DNA of 64,000 nt, taken from positions 62,001-126,000 of the forward strand of contig NZ_JAAGLU010000016.1 of the NCBI RefSeq assembly GCF_010550245.1. The letters are read 5' to 3'. Within the stretch, counting starts at the first letter, position 1. Each line of letters opens with the position of its first letter. Under the pieces are notes generated by a model. That model was given only the letters and a program-made list of their open reading frames with translations, ran no database searches and was not told the DNA's origin. This document shows positions 39,818 to 48,000 of this stretch, piece by piece. Origin of the DNA: Streptomyces sp. SID12501. Lineage in GTDB: Bacteria; Actinomycetota; Actinomycetes; Streptomycetales; Streptomycetaceae. The position numbers and the translations under genes are program-made.

Positions 39818-41137
39818 ATGAACGCTCACGCATGTCATGATCATGCCACCATGAAGGCCGCCGTCCTGCTCGGCTGCACCGCTCTCGTCCTGACCGTCAC
39901 CGGTCCCGCCGCCCAGGCCGCCGCTCCGGCCCGTGACCTCGGCCGTCAGACCCTCGCCGCCGGTGACGGCTGGGCGTCCGACGCGGGCGGCACGACCGGC
40001 GGTTCGGCCGCGACCGCCGAACACGTCTACACCGTCACCACCTGGGCGCAGTTCAAGGCCGCGCTGCAGGACGGCGGCAGCGCACCCAAGATCATCAAGG
40101 TCAAGGGCATGATCGAGGCCGTGTCCGAGGGCTGCGAGGCCTTCGTCGCCGGGGGGTACGACCTCCAGCAGTACCTCAAGGACTACGACCCCGCCGTCTG
40201 GGGCAACGACAAGCTCGCCAGCGGTCCGCAGGAGGACGCGAGAGTCGCGTCCGCCGCCAACCAGGACGGCGTCATCAAGGCCGCCGTACCCAGCAACACC
40301 ACCATCGTCGGCGTCGGCAGGAACTCCGGCATCCTCGGCGGCAGCCTCCAGATCAAGGCCGTCTCGAACGTCATCCTGCGCAACCTCACCATCGAGGCCC
40401 CCCTCGACTGCTTCCCGATGTGGGACCCGACCGACGACACCGGCACCGGGGCCTGGAACTCCGAGTACGACGCCGTGGTCGTCTACGGCACCGACCACGT
40501 GTGGATCGACCACAACACGCTCACCGACGGCCGCTACCCCGACAGCGAGCGGCCGAGCTACTTCGGCAAGATCTTCCAGCAGCACGACGGGCTGACGGAC
40601 ATCGTGCGCGGCTCCAACTACGTCACCATGTCCTGGAACTCCTTCAAGGACCACGACAAGAACATGCTGATCGGGAACAGCGACAGCACCGCCTCGACGG
40701 ACGCGGGCAAGCTCAAGGTCACCATGCACCACAACAAGTTCGACGGGATCCTGCAGCGCTCTCCGCGCGTGCGCTTCGGGCAGGTCGACGTCTACAACAA
40801 CAGCTACGTGGTGACCGAGGAACAGAAGTCCGACTACTACGTCTTCGGCGTCGGCATCTCCTCGCAGCTGTACGCCAGCGACAACGCCATCTCGCTGCCG
40901 GCCGGCGCCAGTGTCGGCAAGGTGCTGAAGAAGTGGAAGGAGTCGCCGCTCACCGCCGTGAACAACTACGTCAACGGCCAACTGACCGACCTGATCGCCG
41001 TCCACAACGCCGAGATCCCTGCCGAGACCCTCCAGTCGGGCGCCGGCTGGACGCCCACCCTCCGCACGAAGGTCGACTCGCCGCGTGCGGTGCCGTACAT
41101 CGTCAACCGCGGTGCGGGCGCGGGCAAGGTCTGCTGA
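39818..41137 (+). CDS. Secreted pectate lyase, PL1 family
   Basis: A 439-residue PL1 enzyme. AAGGAG lies 9 bases before ATG 39818; a second in-frame ATG (residue 12) directly precedes the signal peptide KAAVLLGCTALVLTVTG, so the first 11 residues (with a CHDHATM segment) may not be used. Beta-helix motifs: DHVWIDHNTLTDGRYPDSER, HDGLTDIVRGSNYVTMSWNS, SFKDHDKNMLIGNSDSTAST and QRSPRVRFGQVDVYNNSYVV (RxPxxR intact). Paralogue of the PL1 at 30472. It heads a run of pectin-modifying genes with tiny gaps. Confidence 0.9.
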   Translation: MNAHACHDHATMKAAVLLGCTALVLTVTGPAAQAAAPARDLGRQTLAAGDGWASDAGGTTGGSAATAEHVYTVTTWAQFKAALQDGGSAPKIIKVKGMIEAVSEGCEAFVAGGYDLQQYLKDYDPAVWGNDKLASGPQEDARVASAANQDGVIKAAVPSNTTIVGVGRNSGILGGSLQIKAVSNVILRNLTIEAPLDCFPMWDPTDDTGTGAWNSEYDAVVVYGTDHVWIDHNTLTDGRYPDSERPSYFGKIFQQHDGLTDIVRGSNYVTMSWNSFKDHDKNMLIGNSDSTASTDAGKLKVTMHHNKFDGILQRSPRVRFGQVDVYNNSYVVTEEQKSDYYVFGVGISSQLYASDNAISLPAGASVGKVLKKWKESPLTAVNNYVNGQLTDLIAVHNAEIPAETLQSGAGWTPTLRTKVDSPRAVPYIVNRGAGAGKVC

Positions 41138-41139
41138 TC

Positions 41140-42261
41140 ATGGACAGCCCCGAACTCCCTTTCAGCAGAAGGTCGTTCGTCGTCGCGAGCACCGGGGCCG
41201 CACTGGCCCTGGGGCTCGCGGCCCCCGCCCGCGCGGCCGGCCGGACCCGGTTCGGCCGCTACGGCTCCCCGTCCCGCCGCCTGACCGAACAGACCCTGTA
41301 CGTCGACGCGGCCGGCACCGGCGACTTCACGAGCGTCCAGGCCGCCGTGACCGCCGTCGGCGGCACCGGATACACGCTGGTCATCGCGCCGGGTGTCTAC
41401 CGCGAGACCGTCGCCGTCACGGCCACCCGTACGGAACTGACCCTGATCGGCGCCTCCGAGAACCCGCGCGATGTGGTCATCGTCCACGACAACGCCGCCG
41501 GCACCCCGAAACCGGGCGGCGGCACCTACGGCACCACCGGCTCCGCCACCACCCTCGTCCAGGCCGCCGATTTCACAGCCCGCTGGATCACCTTCGCCAA
41601 CGACTGGCTGCGCGCCGCCCACCCCGAGATCGCGGGGACCCAGGCCGTCGCCATCAAGGTGCAGGGCGACCGTGCGGCGTTCCACCACTGCCGGTTCCTC
41701 GGCCACCAGGACACCCTGTACGCCGACTCGATGAGCCGTGAGGTGTACGCCCGGCAGTACTTCGCACACTGCTACGCCGAAGGGGACGTCGACTTCGTCT
41801 TCGGCAGGGCCACCGCCGTGTACGAGCGCTGCCACTTCCACACCCTGAACCGCACCGACCTCGCGGGCACCCCCTACGGCTTCGTCCTCGCACCCTCCAC
41901 CGTGGGCACCAACCCCCGCGGCTACCTGGTGACCGACAGCCGCGTCACCAGTGAAGCCCCGGACGCCGCCTACAAGTTGGCCCGCCCCTGGGTGCCCAGC
42001 TCCGACACCACCGCCCGCCCGATGCTCACCGTCCGGGACACCCACCTCGGCCCCGGCATCGACGCGGTCGCGCCCTACACCAACATGTCGGACACCTACC
42101 CGTGGCAGAGCCAGCGGTTCGCCGAGTACCGGAACACGGGCCCGGGAGCCCGGATCGTCATCGCCGAGAACCGCCCCCAACTCACGGCCACCGAAGCCGA
42201 GTCGGCGACCCGCGAGGCCTACCTCGGCGACTGGACGCCGTGGCGCGGACGGTGGTGCTGA
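41140..42261 (+). CDS. Secreted pectin methylesterase (CE8), first of a tandem pair
   Basis: A 373-residue pectinesterase with a Tat signal (FSRRSFVVASTGAALALGL) and a single CE8 beta-helix: DFTSVQAAVTAVGGTGYTLV, GVYRETVAVTAT, GTQAVAIKVQGDRAAFHHCR, GHQDTLYAD (catalytic Asp), EGDVDFVFGRATAVYERCHF (second Asp) and LARPWVPSSDT (Arg). It hydrolyses pectin methyl esters so that the pectate lyases can work. It starts 2 bases after the PL1 stop and ends 1 base before the second pectinesterase. Confidence 0.92.
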   Translation: MDSPELPFSRRSFVVASTGAALALGLAAPARAAGRTRFGRYGSPSRRLTEQTLYVDAAGTGDFTSVQAAVTAVGGTGYTLVIAPGVYRETVAVTATRTELTLIGASENPRDVVIVHDNAAGTPKPGGGTYGTTGSATTLVQAADFTARWITFANDWLRAAHPEIAGTQAVAIKVQGDRAAFHHCRFLGHQDTLYADSMSREVYARQYFAHCYAEGDVDFVFGRATAVYERCHFHTLNRTDLAGTPYGFVLAPSTVGTNPRGYLVTDSRVTSEAPDAAYKLARPWVPSSDTTARPMLTVRDTHLGPGIDAVAPYTNMSDTYPWQSQRFAEYRNTGPGARIVIAENRPQLTATEAESATREAYLGDWTPWRGRWC

Positions 42262-42262
42262 G

Positions 42263-43306
42263 ATGCGCCGACGCACACTGCTCACCGGGTTCGCCGGCGG
42301 CCTGATCGCCACCGGCACGGCTCCCGCCTTTGCGTCCGCCGCCCACCGCGTCCTGCATGTCCGTCCCGGCGGCTCCGTCCAGGCCGCCGTGGACACTGTG
42401 GTCGCGACGGGCGGCACCGGCCGGACGATCGTCGTGCACCCGGGGACGTACCGTGAGGTCGTCAACGTCCCTGCCCAGGCGGCCGAGTTGACGATCCGCG
42501 GCGCCACCCGCGACCCGCGCGACACCGTCATCGTCTACGACAACGCCAACGGCACCCGGAAACCCGACGGTTCGGGCACCTACGGCACCGCCGGCTCCGC
42601 CACCCTCACCTCGGCGGCGCCCGGCCTGACCGTACGCGACCTGACCCTCGCCAACGACTGGCTGCGCGCCGACCACCCGGAGATCACGGGGACGCAGGCT
42701 GTCGCCGCCTGTGTCACGGGGGACCGGTCGCAGTTCACCCGGGTCCGGTTCCTCGCCCACCAGGACACCCTGTTCGCGGACACGACGGCACTGACCGCCT
42801 TCGACCGGCACCACTACCGAGACTGCTACATCGAGGGTGACGTCGACTTCGTCTTCGGGCGGGCGCGGGCCGTCTTCGAGCGCTGCCACTTCCACACCCT
42901 CGACCGGGACGTCGCCTTCAAGCCCGAGGGCATGGTCTTCGCGCCCGCCACGGCCCGCGCCAACCCCTACGGCTTCCTGGCCGTGCGCGGACTGGTGACC
43001 TCGGCTGCGGAGGACGGCGCGTACAGGATCGCCCGGCCCTGGGTGCCGTCCTACGAGACAACCGCCTGGCCCTCGCTGGTGGTTCGGGACACCTGGCTCG
43101 GCCCGGGCATCGACGCCGTGACGCCGTACATCAACATGCGCGAGGCCTACCCCTGGCAGACCATGCGCTTTCGCGAGTACGGCAACTCCGGTCCCGGCCC
43201 GGTGATCTCGGTTCCGGAGAACCGGCCGCAGCTCACGGCGGCGGAGGCCGGCGAACATACGCGGCGGACGTATCTCGGCGACTGGTGCCCCGATGAACGG
43301 CCGTGA
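42263..43306 (+). CDS. Secreted pectin methylesterase (CE8), second of a tandem pair
   Basis: A 347-residue CE8 enzyme with a Tat-like signal (start MRRRTLLTGFAGGLIATGTA). Catalytic motifs are intact: GTYREVVNVPAQ, GTQAVAACVTGDRSQFTRVR, AHQDTLFAD, EGDVDFVFGRARAVFERCHF and IARPWVPSYETT. It shares long stretches with the preceding protein (NDWLRADHPEI, RDTWLGPGIDAVTPY), pointing to tandem duplication followed by divergence, possibly toward different methylation patterns. The 3 prime end overlaps the next gene by 14 bases. Confidence 0.92.
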   Translation: MRRRTLLTGFAGGLIATGTAPAFASAAHRVLHVRPGGSVQAAVDTVVATGGTGRTIVVHPGTYREVVNVPAQAAELTIRGATRDPRDTVIVYDNANGTRKPDGSGTYGTAGSATLTSAAPGLTVRDLTLANDWLRADHPEITGTQAVAACVTGDRSQFTRVRFLAHQDTLFADTTALTAFDRHHYRDCYIEGDVDFVFGRARAVFERCHFHTLDRDVAFKPEGMVFAPATARANPYGFLAVRGLVTSAAEDGAYRIARPWVPSYETTAWPSLVVRDTWLGPGIDAVTPYINMREAYPWQTMRFREYGNSGPGPVISVPENRPQLTAAEAGEHTRRTYLGDWCPDERP

Positions 43307-44477
43307 CCAGGCGGTGGGGCGGCGGGCGTTCGTCGTGGGGGCGGGGGCGGCGCTGGTCAACGGGGCCGCTGTCGCCCAACCCGCCCAAGCGGACGTGTAC
43401 CTGGAGTCGGCGGTCGTCGACGGTCCGCTGCCCGGCTTCTACCCGGCGCTCAAGGACGAGCTGGACTTCCCGCTCGCCTGGTGCAGATCCGGTGTCCGGG
43501 ACTTCCGGTCCTGGCAGCGGATCGCCCGCGCCAAGGTGGAGGAATCGCTCCTCGTCGAGCCGGACGGCGACGGGACCCCGTACCGCCCGGAGTTCGGCGA
43601 ACGTGCCGAAACCCCCACCTTCACGCGGGAGTTGGTGACCCTCGCGCTCACCCGGTACGAACCCGTGCGCGGTGCCCTGCTCACCCCGCACGGCCCCGGA
43701 CCCTTCCCCGCCGTACTGCTGCTCCACGACCACGGGGCGAAGTTCGACATCGGCAAGGAGAAGCTCGTCCGGCCCTGGTACGACGACACCCGGCTCGCCT
43801 CCGCGCAGGCCTGGGCGGACCGGTACTTCAGCGGACGGTTCGTCGGTGACGAGCTGGCCCGACGCGGCTACGTCGTGCTGGCGCTGGACGCGCTCGGCTG
43901 GGCCGACCGGGGCCCACTCGCCTACGACCAGCAGCAGGCCCTGGCAAGCAACCTGTACAACCTCGGCTCGTCCCTCGCCGGACTCATGGCCCGCGAGGAC
44001 GTACGCGCCGCCCGCTTCCTCGCCGGGCTCGACCGCGTGGACCGGCGGCGGGTCGCGGCCGTCGGGTTCTCGATGGGCGCCTACCGCGCCTGGCAGACCG
44101 CCGCCCTCAGCGACGACATCGCCGCCGCGGCCGGCGTCTGCTGGATGACCGGCCTGAAGGAAATGATGGTCCCCGGCAACAACACCCTGCGCGGCCAGTC
44201 CAGTTACTACATGCTTCACCCCGGGCTGGCCCGGCACCTCGACTTCCCCGACGTGGCGAGCATCGCCGCACCCAGGCCGATGCTGTTCTTCCACGGCGCC
44301 CAGGATCCGCTGTTCCCGGCGGAGGGCGTACGCGTGGCCCACGAGAAGCTGCGCGCCGTCTGGCGCTCGCGCCGCGCCGGGGAGCGGCTGCACACCAGGA
44401 TCTGGCCCGACCTCGGCCATGTGTTCACCGCACCCATGCAGGACGACGTCTTCTCATGGCTGGACGCCGTCATGTAG
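43293..44477 (+). CDS. Exported alpha/beta hydrolase (dienelactone-hydrolase/acetyl-esterase-like)
   Basis: A 394-residue protein with a Tat signal (GRRAFVVGAGAALVNG). Alpha/beta-hydrolase features: FPAVLLLHDHGAKFDIGKEK, RRGYVVLALDALGWADRG, VAAVGFSMGAYRAWQTA (GxSxG nucleophile), FFHGAQDPLFPAEGVRV (acid) and IWPDLGHVFTAPMQ (His). This type is often annotated as dienelactone hydrolase or acetyl xylan esterase. Embedded after two pectinesterases with a 14-base overlap, it is most likely a pectin or glucuronoyl/acetyl esterase, though this is inference. Confidence 0.8.
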   Translation: MNGRDQAVGRRAFVVGAGAALVNGAAVAQPAQADVYLESAVVDGPLPGFYPALKDELDFPLAWCRSGVRDFRSWQRIARAKVEESLLVEPDGDGTPYRPEFGERAETPTFTRELVTLALTRYEPVRGALLTPHGPGPFPAVLLLHDHGAKFDIGKEKLVRPWYDDTRLASAQAWADRYFSGRFVGDELARRGYVVLALDALGWADRGPLAYDQQQALASNLYNLGSSLAGLMAREDVRAARFLAGLDRVDRRRVAAVGFSMGAYRAWQTAALSDDIAAAAGVCWMTGLKEMMVPGNNTLRGQSSYYMLHPGLARHLDFPDVASIAAPRPMLFFHGAQDPLFPAEGVRVAHEKLRAVWRSRRAGERLHTRIWPDLGHVFTAPMQDDVFSWLDAVM

Positions 44478-44518
44478 CCCCGCTCCCTTCCCCGTTACGA
44501 CGAAAGGACCCGCACGTC

Positions 44519-45652
44519 ATGCGTCGTATCACTCGCACCACTCGTCTGAAGAGCTCGCTCGCCGCTCTCGCCGTCACCACCGCCGGTGTCGGCCTCGCGG
44601 TACTCCCCACCCCCGCCCAGGCCGCGACCGTGGTCGTCTCCACCTCCGCCCAGCTGAGCAGCGCGCTGTCCAGCGCCACCGCCGGCACCGTCATCCAGGT
44701 GCGCGCCGGGACGTACTACCCGACGGCCACCCTCCAGTCGACGGCCAACGGCACGTCCGCCAGCCGCATCTACCTCCAGCCGTACGGCTCGGAGACGGTC
44801 AAGATCGACGGGTCGAACCTGCCCGACGGTGACTGGATCTTCAAGCTGACCGCCGACTACTGGACCGTCTCCAACATCACGTTCCAGAACTCGCCGGACA
44901 GCGCGGTCGTCTGCCAGTCCTGCGCCTCCACGGTCTGGAGCAACATCAAGACCATCAACGGCGGCGACTCGGGGTTCACGCTCACCGGCGACAACACCAC
45001 CAACAACACGGTCAGGAACATCGACTCGTACGGCAACTACGACCCCGCCAACCACGGTGAGAACGCCGACGGCGTCGCCGTGAAGTTCGGCTCCGGCACC
45101 GGCAACCTCATCACCGGCGCCCGCCTCTACAACAACTCGGACGACGGGCTGGACTTCTGGTCCTTCTCGTCGCCGGTCACCGTCGAGCACACCTGGGCGA
45201 TGGGCAACGGCAGGAACCGCTGGTCCGACTCGGCGTTCGCGGGTGACGGCAACGGCTACAAGCTGGGCGGCGACGGCGAGACCGTGGCCCACGTCATCAA
45301 CAACTCGGCCGCCTGGGACAACGCGGGCAACGGCTTCACCGAGAACAGCAACAAGGGTGCCATCGTCATCAACCGCACCACCGCCTACGCCAACGCCAAG
45401 TGGGGCTACTACTTCGCCACCGGCGCGGCCAAGCTCGGCAAGAACCTGGCCGTCAGCAACAGTTCCGGGTCGGTGAGCAAGGGCTCGTCGGTCACCTCGT
45501 CCGGCAACAACTGGGACTCCGGGATCTCGACCCCGTCCTTCGTGTCCACGAGCGCGTCCACCACGTTCAACTCCCGTGCAGCGGACGGGACGTTGCCCGC
45601 GACCACGTTCCTGACCACGGGCAGCAGCACGATCGGGTCGACGATGAACTGA
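44519..45652 (+). CDS. Secreted right-handed beta-helix pectate lyase (PL9-like)
   Basis: A 377-residue protein with a Sec signal (AALAVTTAGVGLAVLPTPAQ, cleavage near AQA-AT). The mature protein begins VVVSTSAQLSSALSSATAGT and repeats beta-helix coils: GDSGFTLTGDNTTNNTVRNI, NADGVAVKFGSGTGNLITGA, DDGLDFWSFSSPVTVEHTWA and GNGYKLGGDGETVAHVINNS. The Asp-rich NADGV and DDGLD coils are the calcium region of PL9 enzymes such as PelL. It cleaves polygalacturonate, perhaps as an exo- or endo-acting partner of the PL1 enzymes. AAAGGA precedes the ATG. A strong terminator follows. Confidence 0.85.
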   Translation: MRRITRTTRLKSSLAALAVTTAGVGLAVLPTPAQAATVVVSTSAQLSSALSSATAGTVIQVRAGTYYPTATLQSTANGTSASRIYLQPYGSETVKIDGSNLPDGDWIFKLTADYWTVSNITFQNSPDSAVVCQSCASTVWSNIKTINGGDSGFTLTGDNTTNNTVRNIDSYGNYDPANHGENADGVAVKFGSGTGNLITGARLYNNSDDGLDFWSFSSPVTVEHTWAMGNGRNRWSDSAFAGDGNGYKLGGDGETVAHVINNSAAWDNAGNGFTENSNKGAIVINRTTAYANAKWGYYFATGAAKLGKNLAVSNSSGSVSKGSSVTSSGNNWDSGISTPSFVSTSASTTFNSRAADGTLPATTFLTTGSSTIGSTMN

Positions 45653-45684
45653 CCGCCCGCCAAGGCGAGCTGCGAGCTGAACCG

Positions 45685-45711
45685 AGGGGTGCGGCGCCGC
45701 GCCGCACCCCT
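45685..45711 (+). terminator. Strong hairpin terminating the pectin degradation operon
   Basis: AGGGGTGCGGCG (45685-45696) and CGCCGCACCCCT (45700-45711) make a perfect 12-bp stem with a 3-base loop, 32 bases after the PL9 stop. Confidence 0.85.
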
Positions 45712-45806
45712 CACTCCTCAATGGCCGGTTTCGAACCCCTATGGACTTGATATAGATCAGGCAAAAGGTCTGGCAACCGCGAGGGTGACGCGCGTAGAAA
45801 CCTGTC

Positions 45807-46601
45807 ATGCATAAGCCATTCCGTTTCGCGACAATCACCGTCGCCTGTGCCGTAGCGGGCGCCGCGCTGTACGGCACCGGCGCGGCCACCGCCGGCCAGT
45901 CCACGGCGAACTCCACCCACGAGCCCTACAACATCGGGCTCCTGGTCAAGGACATCGACACCTACTACGGCACCACGCTCGACGCCAACGGTGTGTACCA
46001 GGCCTCGACGAGCAGTCAGTACGCCAAGGACCTGGCTCAGATCGAGTCGGCGGCGAAGAAGTACATCGACAAGTCGGCGCGCAAGGCGCTGCACAAGGGT
46101 GAGAAGCCCGCAGTCGTCTTCGATGTCGACGACACGCTGCTGCTCTCCCTCGACTACGAGAAGAAGACCAACTACACGTACAACTCGGCTACTTGGGCCG
46201 AGTACGTGGCCAAGGCCGATCGCCCCGCCGTCTTCGGCACGCCCGAGCTGGTCGCGTACGCCAAGGCCAAGGGCGTCGAGGTGTTCTACAACTCCGGTCT
46301 GAAGGAGTCGCAGCGCGCCGCGGCCGTCGCGAACCTGAAGAAGGTCGGCGCCGACATCAACCTCGACGCCGCCCACATGTTCCTCAAGGACGCGGCCAAC
46401 CCGCCCGCCTACCTGAGCGCCTGTGCCACGGCCGCCGCCTGGACCTGCACGACCGTGCAGTACAAGTCCGGCACCCGCAAGCACATCGAGGACCTCGGGT
46501 ACGACGTCATCGCCAACTTCGGTGACCAGTACTCGGACCTGGAGGGCGGCTACGCCGACAAGACGTACAAGCTCCCGAACCCGACGTACTTCGTGAGCTG
46601 A
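45807..46601 (+). CDS. Secreted HAD-superfamily acid phosphatase
   Basis: A 264-residue protein with a signal peptide (FATITVACAVAGAALYGTGA). HAD motif I is AVVFDVDDTLLLSLDYEK (nucleophile Asp and partner Asp), motif II VFYNSGLKES, a Lys in LKDAANPPAY and motif IV-like VIANFGDQYSDLEGGYADKT. It fits the class B / HAD IIIB acid phosphatase family that removes phosphate from organic esters at the cell surface. It is flanked by hairpins on both sides, so it is an independent unit inserted between the two PL9 genes. No PHO box is evident upstream. Confidence 0.85.
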   Translation: MHKPFRFATITVACAVAGAALYGTGAATAGQSTANSTHEPYNIGLLVKDIDTYYGTTLDANGVYQASTSSQYAKDLAQIESAAKKYIDKSARKALHKGEKPAVVFDVDDTLLLSLDYEKKTNYTYNSATWAEYVAKADRPAVFGTPELVAYAKAKGVEVFYNSGLKESQRAAAVANLKKVGADINLDAAHMFLKDAANPPAYLSACATAAAWTCTTVQYKSGTRKHIEDLGYDVIANFGDQYSDLEGGYADKTYKLPNPTYFVS

Positions 46602-46680
46602 GCTTCGGTTCCTCACAAGTTCGATCGCAGTCGTACGCACCACGGCAACCCTTTTCGGCCGGGCGGCAACAAGACAGCGG

Positions 46681-46722
46681 AGCCGGGCTGCGACCTCACC
46701 TCATCGGGGCCGCAGCCCGGCT
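46681..46722 (+). terminator. Hairpin after the acid phosphatase gene
   Basis: AGCCGGGCTGCG (46681-46692) pairs with CGCAGCCCGGCT (46711-46722), 12 bp perfect, loop 18 bases, followed by TGTCTCTC. Confidence 0.8.
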
Positions 46723-46772
46723 TGTCTCTCAGGGAACGAACACGGTCCCAGCCCCGAGGAAAGGAACGCCCC

Positions 46773-47927
46773 GTGCGCATCGGCACCGGCCGTCACCGCA
46801 GAAACCACACCCTCTCCATCGCCGCCGCGGTGGCCCTCTCCTCGGGTGCGGGTGGCGTCTATCTCGGCCTCTCGCCCGACGGAGCGAGCGCTGCCGGCAC
46901 CACGGTCACCGTCTCCAGCACCGCTGAGCTGGAGTCCGCGGTGAAGAACGCGATGGCCGGCAGTGTCATCCAGGTGCGCGCCGGTACCTACTACCCGACG
47001 GCCACCCTCAAGTCGACGGCGAACGGCACGAGTTCGGCCCGGATCACGCTCCAGGCGTACGGCGCCGAGAAGGTGCGGATCGACGGCTCCAAGCTGCCCG
47101 CCGGGTCCTGGCTGGCCGGGATCTACGGCGACCACTGGACGGTCCAGAACCTCACCTTCCAGAACTCCCCGGCCCAGGGCTTCGTGGTCACCTCGTCCGT
47201 GGGCGGGATCTTCAGGAACCTCGTCACCGCCCGCAACGGCGACTCCGGCTTCACCCTGCGCGGCGACGGCACCAGCGACAACCTCGTGCAGAACCTGGAC
47301 AGTTACCTCAACTACGACCCCGCGGGCCACGGCCAGAACGCCGACGGCCTCGCCATCAAGTTCGGCTCCGGCACCGGCAACAGGATCACCGGAGCGCGCC
47401 TCTACGACAACGCGGACGACGGGCTCGACCTCTGGCAGTTCTCCACCCCCGTCACCATCGAGCACACCTGGGCCTTCGGCAACGGCAAGAACCGCTGGAG
47501 CGACTCGGCGTTCGAGGGCAACGGCAACGGCTTCAAGCTGGGCGGCGGGGGCGCCTCGGTCGCGCATGTCGTCAACAACAACGCGGCCTGGGACAACAAC
47601 CTGCACGGGTTCACGGAGAACTCCAACACCGGCGCGATCCTGCTCAACCGCAACACCGCCTACGCCAACGCCCAGAGCGGCTTCTACTTCGCCACCGGCA
47701 AGGCGCGCCTCGCGAGAAACCTCGCGGTGAGCAACAAGGGCGGCCTGTCCAAGCTGGGCTCGTCCACCGTCTCCGCCGCCAACAACTGGGACAGCGGCGT
47801 CTCGACGCCGACGCTGAAGTCGAAGGACGCCACGACCGTGTACGGTGCCCGTCAGTCGAACGGCTCGCTGCCGGCGACCACGTTCCTGGTGGTGGCCTCG
47901 ACGGTCATCGGGTCGACCATGAACTGA
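46773..47927 (+). CDS. Secreted right-handed beta-helix pectate lyase (PL9-like), paralogue
   Basis: A 384-residue protein closely similar to the PL9-like gene at 44519: mature start TVTVSSTAELESAVKNAMAG, RAGTYYPTATLKSTANGTSS, NADGLAIKFGSGTGNRITGA, DDGLDLWQFSTPVTIEHTWA and the identical C-terminal pattern TTFL(...)IGSTMN. GTG 46773 is chosen because AAAGGA lies 7 bases upstream and the Arg-rich start leads into a signal (LSIAAAVALSSGAGGVYLGL); longer in-frame starts fall in the terminator of the previous gene. Convergent with the PL4 gene, sharing a terminator. Confidence 0.85.
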   Translation: MRIGTGRHRRNHTLSIAAAVALSSGAGGVYLGLSPDGASAAGTTVTVSSTAELESAVKNAMAGSVIQVRAGTYYPTATLKSTANGTSSARITLQAYGAEKVRIDGSKLPAGSWLAGIYGDHWTVQNLTFQNSPAQGFVVTSSVGGIFRNLVTARNGDSGFTLRGDGTSDNLVQNLDSYLNYDPAGHGQNADGLAIKFGSGTGNRITGARLYDNADDGLDLWQFSTPVTIEHTWAFGNGKNRWSDSAFEGNGNGFKLGGGGASVAHVVNNNAAWDNNLHGFTENSNTGAILLNRNTAYANAQSGFYFATGKARLARNLAVSNKGGLSKLGSSTVSAANNWDSGVSTPTLKSKDATTVYGARQSNGSLPATTFLVVASTVIGSTMN

Positions 47928-47946
47928 CGTACCCCGCAAGGAGAAC

Positions 47947-47980
47947 GAGCCCCCTGTCGGTCGTCACCGGCAGGGGGCTC
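47947..47980. terminator. Bidirectional terminator between PL9 and PL4 genes
   Basis: GAGCCCCCTG (47947-47956) and CAGGGGGCTC (47971-47980) form a perfect stem with further inner CGG/CCG pairing. It lies between convergent stop codons and can serve both. Confidence 0.8.
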
Positions 47981-48000
47981 TCTGACTGGCCGAGGGGGGC

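Noticed and set aside
39044..41005. A 650-codon minus-strand reading frame antisense to the CE12 and PL1 genes
   Set aside because: It is a GC-skew shadow: the opposite strand encodes two proteins with clear signals and catalytic motifs, and the antisense product has no recognisable domain.
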